Of a stretch of DNA of 18,125 bases, positions 15,307 to 18,125 are shown one piece after another. The position numbers and the translations under genes are program-made. Position 1 is the first letter of the stretch; each line of letters begins with the position of its first letter. The stretch covers positions 1 through 18,125 of the forward strand of contig CAAGRO010000157.1 of NCBI GenBank assembly GCA_900772695.1, given 5' to 3'. The notes under the pieces were generated by a model. It worked only from the letters and a program-made list of their open reading frames with translations. It was not told the DNA's origin and made no database searches. The stretch comes from an uncultured Oribacterium sp. (GTDB lineage: Bacteria > Bacillota > Clostridia > Lachnospirales > Lachnospiraceae).

Positions 15307-16185
15307 ATGGCTTCGAGTGAGGTGCATGAAGGAGGAAAGAAGAAATCGTCCGGGGTCGGGGGGCTTCTGTTCTATATGGTGCCGGTCGTGGCGGTAGCGG
15401 CGATGCTGATTTTCGGCGGGCTGTTTCTGCGTGACTACATGGAGTATAAGGCGGCGGGAGATGAGTACGCGGATCTCGCGGAGGATTATATCCGTGGCGG
15501 GGGTGCGGAGGAGGCCAATGCATCTGCCGGGAACGCGGGTGGCGCTGCGGGCGAGGGTACGGGTGCGAAGGCGCTGCCGTATCCGGCGCTTGAGATCGAC
15601 TACGATGCGCTGCTGAACACGAATGCGGATTTCGCCTGTGTTCTGTACATCCCGGTGCTGGATCTCAGGTACCCGGTCGTATACTCCAGTGACAACGCCG
15701 ACTATCTTCATAAGACCTTCGAGGGGAAGCGGAACTTCGCCGGCTCGATTTTCTATGACTGTCTGAGTCCACATGATTTCCGTGCGAAGAATACCTTTCT
15801 CTTCGGCCACAATATGAAAAACGGCTCGATGTTCGGTACGCTGAAAAAGCTCGAGAAGGAACCGGGGCTCTGCGCTTCGAATCCGTATATCTATGTCTAT
15901 ACGGAGGGACACGTGCGAAAGTACCGGATCTTTTCCTTCTATGAGACGACGGATGGGAGTGCCACTTACGATGATTTCGAGGGCACGGATGGCTATGATC
16001 AGTATGTGAAGCACTGTCTCTCGAAGTCGACGCTCGCCATCGACGAGCACACCATCGACTTCGCGAAGCGCCCGGCGCTGCTCACCCTCTCGACCTGTAT
16101 CGGTCGCTCCGGCGGGAATCAGCGCTTCGTGGTGCACGGTGCACTCGAGGGCGCGTATAATATCACGGGGGAGTGCCGCCCGTAG
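15307..16185 (+). CDS. Class B sortase
   Basis: A 292-residue membrane-anchored cysteine transpeptidase that would cut a sorting signal in surface proteins and join them to the cell wall or to each other. After a short Lys-rich cytoplasmic start there is one membrane helix (about residues 15-40, FYMVPVVAVAAMLIFGGLFL), a Gly/Ala-rich spacer (about 65-90) and the catalytic domain. Active-site residues are H168 in FLFGHNMKNGSMF, C264 in TLSTC and R273 in NQRFVVHG; the TLxTC signature is that of class B. I chose ATG 15307 with GAAGGGAAGG upstream. An in-frame ATG at 15160 overlaps the YitT gene and would add 49 residues before the Lys-rich start. No protein with a recognisable sorting signal is encoded in this window. 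Confidence 0.93.
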   Translation: MASSEVHEGGKKKSSGVGGLLFYMVPVVAVAAMLIFGGLFLRDYMEYKAAGDEYADLAEDYIRGGGAEEANASAGNAGGAAGEGTGAKALPYPALEIDYDALLNTNADFACVLYIPVLDLRYPVVYSSDNADYLHKTFEGKRNFAGSIFYDCLSPHDFRAKNTFLFGHNMKNGSMFGTLKKLEKEPGLCASNPYIYVYTEGHVRKYRIFSFYETTDGSATYDDFEGTDGYDQYVKHCLSKSTLAIDEHTIDFAKRPALLTLSTCIGRSGGNQRFVVHGALEGAYNITGECRP

Positions 16186-16228
16186 GGCGCGGGGGTCCCC
16201 GTGATGCCTTAGTGGCGAACGTATTCAG

Positions 16229-16256
16229 AGCTGTGCCTACGGCACAGCTTCTTTGT
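16229..16256 (+). terminator. Hairpin terminator after the sortase gene
   Basis: A nine-base-pair stem, AGCTGTGCC (16229-16237) with GGCACAGCT (16241-16249), closes a TAC loop and is followed by TCTTTGT. The T-tract is weak, so termination may be incomplete. A smaller CGGGG/CCCCG hairpin lies right after the sortase stop. Confidence 0.6.
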
Positions 16257-16302
16257 GTAGTAGGGGACTCCTGCCAAAAAATAGCGAAAATCACGAAAAG
16301 TC

Positions 16303-16330
16303 TTGCTATTTATTTAAACAATGATAGAAT
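16303..16330 (+). promoter_or_regulatory. Promoter of the tandem-riboswitch transcription unit
   Basis: TTGCTA (16303-16308), a 16-base spacer and TAGAAT (16325-16330) match consensus at four and five of six positions. The start would be near 16337, giving a leader of about 340 bases that holds both c-di-GMP aptamers before the CAP-domain gene. Confidence 0.6.
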
Positions 16331-16416
16331 AAAGATTGTAAAGAGGTGAAGAGGAAAAAAAGGAGCTTCGTGCTCGCGTCTCTTTAACGGTGAGAATCCG
16401 ACCTAGGTTCTCATTT

Positions 16417-16480
16417 GGGCAAAACCGAAGTAATTCGGCGACGCAAAGCTAAAGGGCCCCAGAGTGGGGCAGCCAGTTGC
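16417..16480 (+). ncRNA. Cyclic di-GMP-I riboswitch, first of two
   Basis: A GEMM-I (c-di-GMP-I) aptamer. It shows GGCAAAACC, then the P2 hairpin CCGAA-GUAA-UUCGG (16425-16438) with a GNRA tetraloop, the invariant GACGCAAAGC (16440-16449), AGGGCC, the P3 hairpin GCCCC-AGAGT-GGGGC (16456-16470) and the closing CAGCCAGUUGC (to 16480), whose end pairs with GCAA at 16419. The residue equivalent to G20 is G, as in c-di-GMP rather than cGAMP sensors. It is followed 67 bases later by an intrinsic terminator, which is its likely expression platform. Confidence 0.93.
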
Positions 16481-16547
16481 AATCTTCATGGAGAAATCCG
16501 AAGGTTAGTTCTCGAATCAAGAATTAATTCAAAGAAGGTTCTAGGTT

Positions 16548-16582
16548 AATTGGCAGCGGGAGTGTTCCCGGTGCCGATTTTT
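16548..16582 (+). terminator. Intrinsic terminator serving the first c-di-GMP riboswitch
   Basis: A stem from 16548 to 16579 (AATTGGCA with TGCCGATT, a G/G mismatch, then CGGGA with TCCCG, GTGT loop) runs into TTTTTG. The 5' arm AATTGGC (16548-16554) is also complementary to GCCAGTT at 16472-16478, the 3' strand of the first aptamer's P1, with one G-U pair. Aptamer closure and antitermination are therefore mutually exclusive. Ligand binding would be expected to free this terminator. Confidence 0.82.
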
Positions 16583-16600
16583 GTACCTGATTCATTTAAA

Positions 16601-16662
16601 TAGCAAAACCGGAGCGATCCGGCGACGCAAAGCTACAGGGCCCCACGCGGGCAGCCAGTTGC
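16601..16662 (+). ncRNA. Cyclic di-GMP-I riboswitch, second of two
   Basis: A second GEMM-I aptamer with the same core: GCAAAACC, P2 CCGGA-GCGA-UCCGG (16609-16622, GNRA loop), GACGCAAAGC (16624-16633), AGGGCC, P3 GCCC-CACGC-GGGC and closing CAGCCAGUUGC (ending 16662). The G20-equivalent is G. No terminator follows. The aptamer ends only about five bases before the GAAAGGA ribosome binding site of the CAP gene, so control of translation initiation is the likely output. I did not find an obvious anti-Shine-Dalgarno strand. Confidence 0.93.
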
Positions 16663-16677
16663 ACTTGAAAGGACAAA

Positions 16678-17115
16678 ATGATGAAGAAGCTTCTTAGAAC
16701 TTTATTCGTTGTTGCATTTTTAGGCATTATGATGAGCATGACCGGCTTCGCACAGAACAACACAGAAGCTGAAGTGATTGCAAAGGTGAACGAAATCCGC
16801 GTAGCAAACGGTTTAAACGCACTTCGTTATGACGCTTCTCTCGAAGCAACAGCTGCTGTCAGAGCAAACGAGCTTACCGTTCGTTTCTCTCACACAAGAC
16901 CAGATGGATCTGACTGGTACACCGTAAATCCGGATCTCATGTATGGTGAGAACCTCGCAGATGGCTACACCACCGCAGACGCAGTCGTAAACGCGTGGAT
17001 GGCATCTCCAGAGCATAAGGCAAACATCTTAAAGCCGGATTTCACAACCGTTGCTGTCAGCTCAGTCGTTAAGAACGGCAAGACCTACTGGGCACAGGAG
17101 TTCGGAATGAACTGA
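16678..17115 (+). CDS. Secreted CAP-domain (SCP/PR-1-like) protein under tandem c-di-GMP riboswitches
   Basis: A 145-residue exported protein. Residues 1 to about 25 are a signal peptide (KKLLRTLFVVAFLGIMMSMT, cleavage likely after GFA). The mature part is one CAP domain: AEVIAKVNEIRVANGLNALRY, the RFSHTRPDGSDW segment with a ligand-site His, MYGENLADGYTT, VNAWMASPEHKANILKPDF and the closing KTYWAQEFG. The pattern is complete for the bacterial YkwD-like form, whose biochemical activity is unsettled. No wall anchor or sorting signal is visible, so it should be released or held non-covalently. GAAAGGA precedes ATG 16678 (a second ATG follows at once). Codons favour AAC, GCA, TCT and CGT, unlike the neighbours, which suggests high expression. 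Control by c-di-GMP suggests a role in surface state, motility or biofilm. Confidence 0.94.
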   Translation: MMKKLLRTLFVVAFLGIMMSMTGFAQNNTEAEVIAKVNEIRVANGLNALRYDASLEATAAVRANELTVRFSHTRPDGSDWYTVNPDLMYGENLADGYTTADAVVNAWMASPEHKANILKPDFTTVAVSSVVKNGKTYWAQEFGMN

Positions 17116-17159
17116 TCGCCGGTACGGGTCGAATGACAACTGAATAGAAAACGAACTGT

Positions 17160-17196
17160 AACGCCCATGGTTGAAAAGCCATGGGCGTTTTCTTTT
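17160..17196 (+). terminator. Intrinsic terminator after the CAP gene
   Basis: A perfect 10-base-pair stem, ACGCCCATGG (17161-17170) with CCATGGGCGT (17179-17188), closes an eight-base loop and is followed by TTTCTTTTG. An outer helix, GAACTGT (17153-17159) with ACAGTTC (17200-17206), can enclose the whole hairpin. Confidence 0.92.
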
Positions 17197-17198
17197 GT

Positions 17199-17311
17199 AA
17201 CAGTTCAGTAGGGTTTCTTTCCTGATCCGGCTGTATTTTGATGGCGTCCACCGAAGCGCCTCAAACTTCCGAAGAGAGCCAAGGGTAGCTGAACTGTTTT
17301 TTCTTTTTGTA
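17199..17311 (+). ncRNA. Inverted-repeat-bounded element ending in a T-run; possible structured RNA or second terminator
   Basis: AACAGTTCAG (17199-17208) and CTGAACTGTT (17290-17299) are perfect 10-base complements 81 bases apart, and the second runs into TTTTTTCTTTTT. Inside are short pairable segments: GGCT/AGCC, GGCG/CGCC (about 17233-17260) and CTTCCGAAG. The result could be a branched RNA closed by a terminator stem. The left arm can instead pair with 17153-17159 upstream, so the two folds exclude each other. No known RNA family is recognised. From 17312 to 17496 I see only a weak hairpin (TAGCTT/AAGCTA at 17340-17365) containing AGGAG and ending at TATACT, which may be promoter-related. 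Confidence 0.4.
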
Positions 17312-17496
17312 AATACAGCAAAAAATCTGCATAATTTAATAGCTTTTCTAAGAGGAGATAAGCTATACTAATCATACTAAGGATGTGCCGTCCATAAGCG
17401 CGAGCACAAGCGATCCTTTCCGGGATGATATGAATCCTGTTTTATGGGATGGGCACAGATGGTTTCGTAGATAACGATCAAACAGGTGGATGCAGC

Positions 17497-17700
17497 ATGG
17501 GAGAGAACGGAGCAAAGAAGCACAAGGGTACATTTATCGTCGAGGTCTGCTGTCGCGAGAATGCGAGCTGGCAGGGGAAGGTGACCTGGGCGGATAAGGG
17601 GCGGTCGCAGCATTTCCGATCAGCGCTGGAGCTTCTCAAGATGATGGATCAGGCGCTGGATGAAAGCGATACGAAAGATACAAAAGACGACGAAATATAA
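17497..17700 (+). CDS. Small conserved-looking protein of unknown function
   Basis: A 67-residue soluble protein with no signal peptide. It has a basic start (GENGAKKHKG), a compact core TFIVEVCCRENASWQGKVTW followed by RSQHFRSALELLKMMDQAL, and an acidic tail (DESDTKDTKDDEI). The core looks like two strands and a helix, with an xNASWQGxVTW motif that I have the impression of having seen in small hypothetical proteins of related anaerobes; I cannot name the family. AGGTGGA at 17484-17490 fits ATG 17497, while the in-frame ATG at 17449 has no binding site. A terminator follows directly. Its neighbour on the right is another small protein, and the two may be functionally paired. Role unknown. 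Confidence 0.75.
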   Translation: MGENGAKKHKGTFIVEVCCRENASWQGKVTWADKGRSQHFRSALELLKMMDQALDESDTKDTKDDEI

Positions 17701-17707
17701 CACAAAC

Positions 17708-17736
17708 ATCCGGAAGTTCAGCTTCTGGATTTTTTT
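17708..17736 (+). terminator. Intrinsic terminator after the 67-residue gene
   Basis: ATCCGGAAG (17708-17716) pairs with CTTCTGGAT (17722-17730), with one G-T pair and a TTCAG loop, and is followed by seven T (17730-17736). It separates the small gene from the next one, so the latter needs readthrough or its own promoter. Confidence 0.9.
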
Positions 17737-17792
17737 GAAGGAGTAACGAAAACGATTTATCAGCGTGGGCACGACAGAAGAGGTGTGGATAA

Positions 17793-18125
17793 ATGGACAG
17801 ACTGTACGGTATCAATTTGATTGCGGTGCTCATCGATTCGTATGAGAATCAGGAGTTCAGCGGGCGTCTCATGCATCCGTGGAGTGCGGAGGCGATTCCG
17901 TTCGCTTCCTGTATGGAGTTGATGGCGAAGATGGAGGCGCTCTATGATGCGTGGGACTATCCGGAGGCGGCCCAGAGCACGCGGGTGTTTATCCGGCATC
18001 GGAGTGAGGAGACGCCGCGGGAATTTGTTTCGGAGAGACGGCTGACGGAGCTCTCGAAGGAGCAGACGCCGCGGGAAATCTGGGGAGAGCGCGGTCGTCT
18101 CGCTAGCTTTTTCGTGCGGACGGAG
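17793..18125 (+). CDS. Unidentified protein, 3' end beyond the window
   Basis: An open frame from ATG 17793 to the window edge, 111 codons with no stop, preceded by AGAGGTGTGG. It begins MDRLYGINLIAVLIDSYENQ and continues with EFSGRLMHPW, IPFASCMELMAKMEALYDAW and YPEAAQSTRVFIRHRS, then a charged stretch (FVSERRLTELSKEQ, EIWGERGRLASFFVRTE). No signal peptide or membrane segment is visible. The pattern of a strand, GR-x-MHP, an FxSxxELxxKMExLYD helix and YPxAxxxxRxF looks like a compact folded domain, then a variable charged tail. I do not recognise a named family. It codes with the same GC-rich third positions as most genes here, which supports it being real. Confidence 0.75.
   Translation, partial: MDRLYGINLIAVLIDSYENQEFSGRLMHPWSAEAIPFASCMELMAKMEALYDAWDYPEAAQSTRVFIRHRSEETPREFVSERRLTELSKEQTPREIWGERGRLASFFVRTE

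Noticed and set aside
15067..16137. A 356-residue - strand frame
   Set aside because: It overlaps the sortase and the end of the YitT gene antisense, is Arg/His/Ile-rich in the way shadows are, and has no ribosome binding site or domain.
16417..16662. The two aptamers as cGAMP (GEMM-Ib) sensors
   Set aside because: Both keep G at the position equivalent to G20 of the Vc2 aptamer, where the cGAMP-selective variants usually have A. In vitro binding would be needed to exclude it fully.

Overview
The window looks like a chromosomal segment of a Gram-positive anaerobe of the Clostridia, most likely a Lachnospiraceae-type gut bacterium. The signs are AGGAGG-type ribosome binding sites, a YesM/YesN-style two-component system beside a sugar ABC importer that carries no ATPase of its own, a lipoprotein binding protein with an Ala/Thr/Glu-rich linker, a class B sortase, a 2x[4Fe-4S] ferredoxin and clostridial-style c-di-GMP-I riboswitches. 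The species cannot be named from the sequence alone.

Left part (1-1546): a promoter-proximal array of short AAAATGTTGA repeats precedes an AAA ATPase of the AAA_14/DUF4143 type. Next (1576-12516) comes a carbohydrate locus, all on the + strand: sensor kinase, AraC-type response regulator, solute-binding lipoprotein, two permeases, a heparinase II/III-like polysaccharide lyase, a GH88 unsaturated glucuronyl hydrolase and a 262-residue protein with a discoidin-like C-terminal half. Neither enzyme has a signal peptide. The simplest reading is that uronic-acid-containing oligosaccharides (a glycosaminoglycan type fits best) are sensed outside, imported by the ABC system with a shared ATPase encoded elsewhere, cleaved in the cytoplasm by the lyase, and stripped of their unsaturated uronic acid by GH88. 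A hairpin terminator after the binding-protein gene would keep permease and enzyme expression below that of the binding protein.

Middle (12517-15194): a palindromic repeat pair, then a PfkB-family kinase with its own promoter, convergent with a short ferredoxin gene on the - strand. The two share a bidirectional terminator. A 428-base AT-rich interval follows, then a YitT/DUF2179 membrane protein with a clear promoter.

Right part (15195-18125): a class B sortase; a transcription unit whose 490-base leader carries two c-di-GMP-I riboswitches with an intrinsic terminator between them, ahead of a secreted CAP-domain protein; a nested set of inverted repeats and terminators; and two small unrecognised genes, the last cut by the window edge. 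The tandem riboswitch leader is the most striking regulatory element. Its first aptamer shows a plausible antiterminator/terminator exchange and its second aptamer sits directly against the ribosome binding site, so one gene may be controlled by c-di-GMP at two steps.
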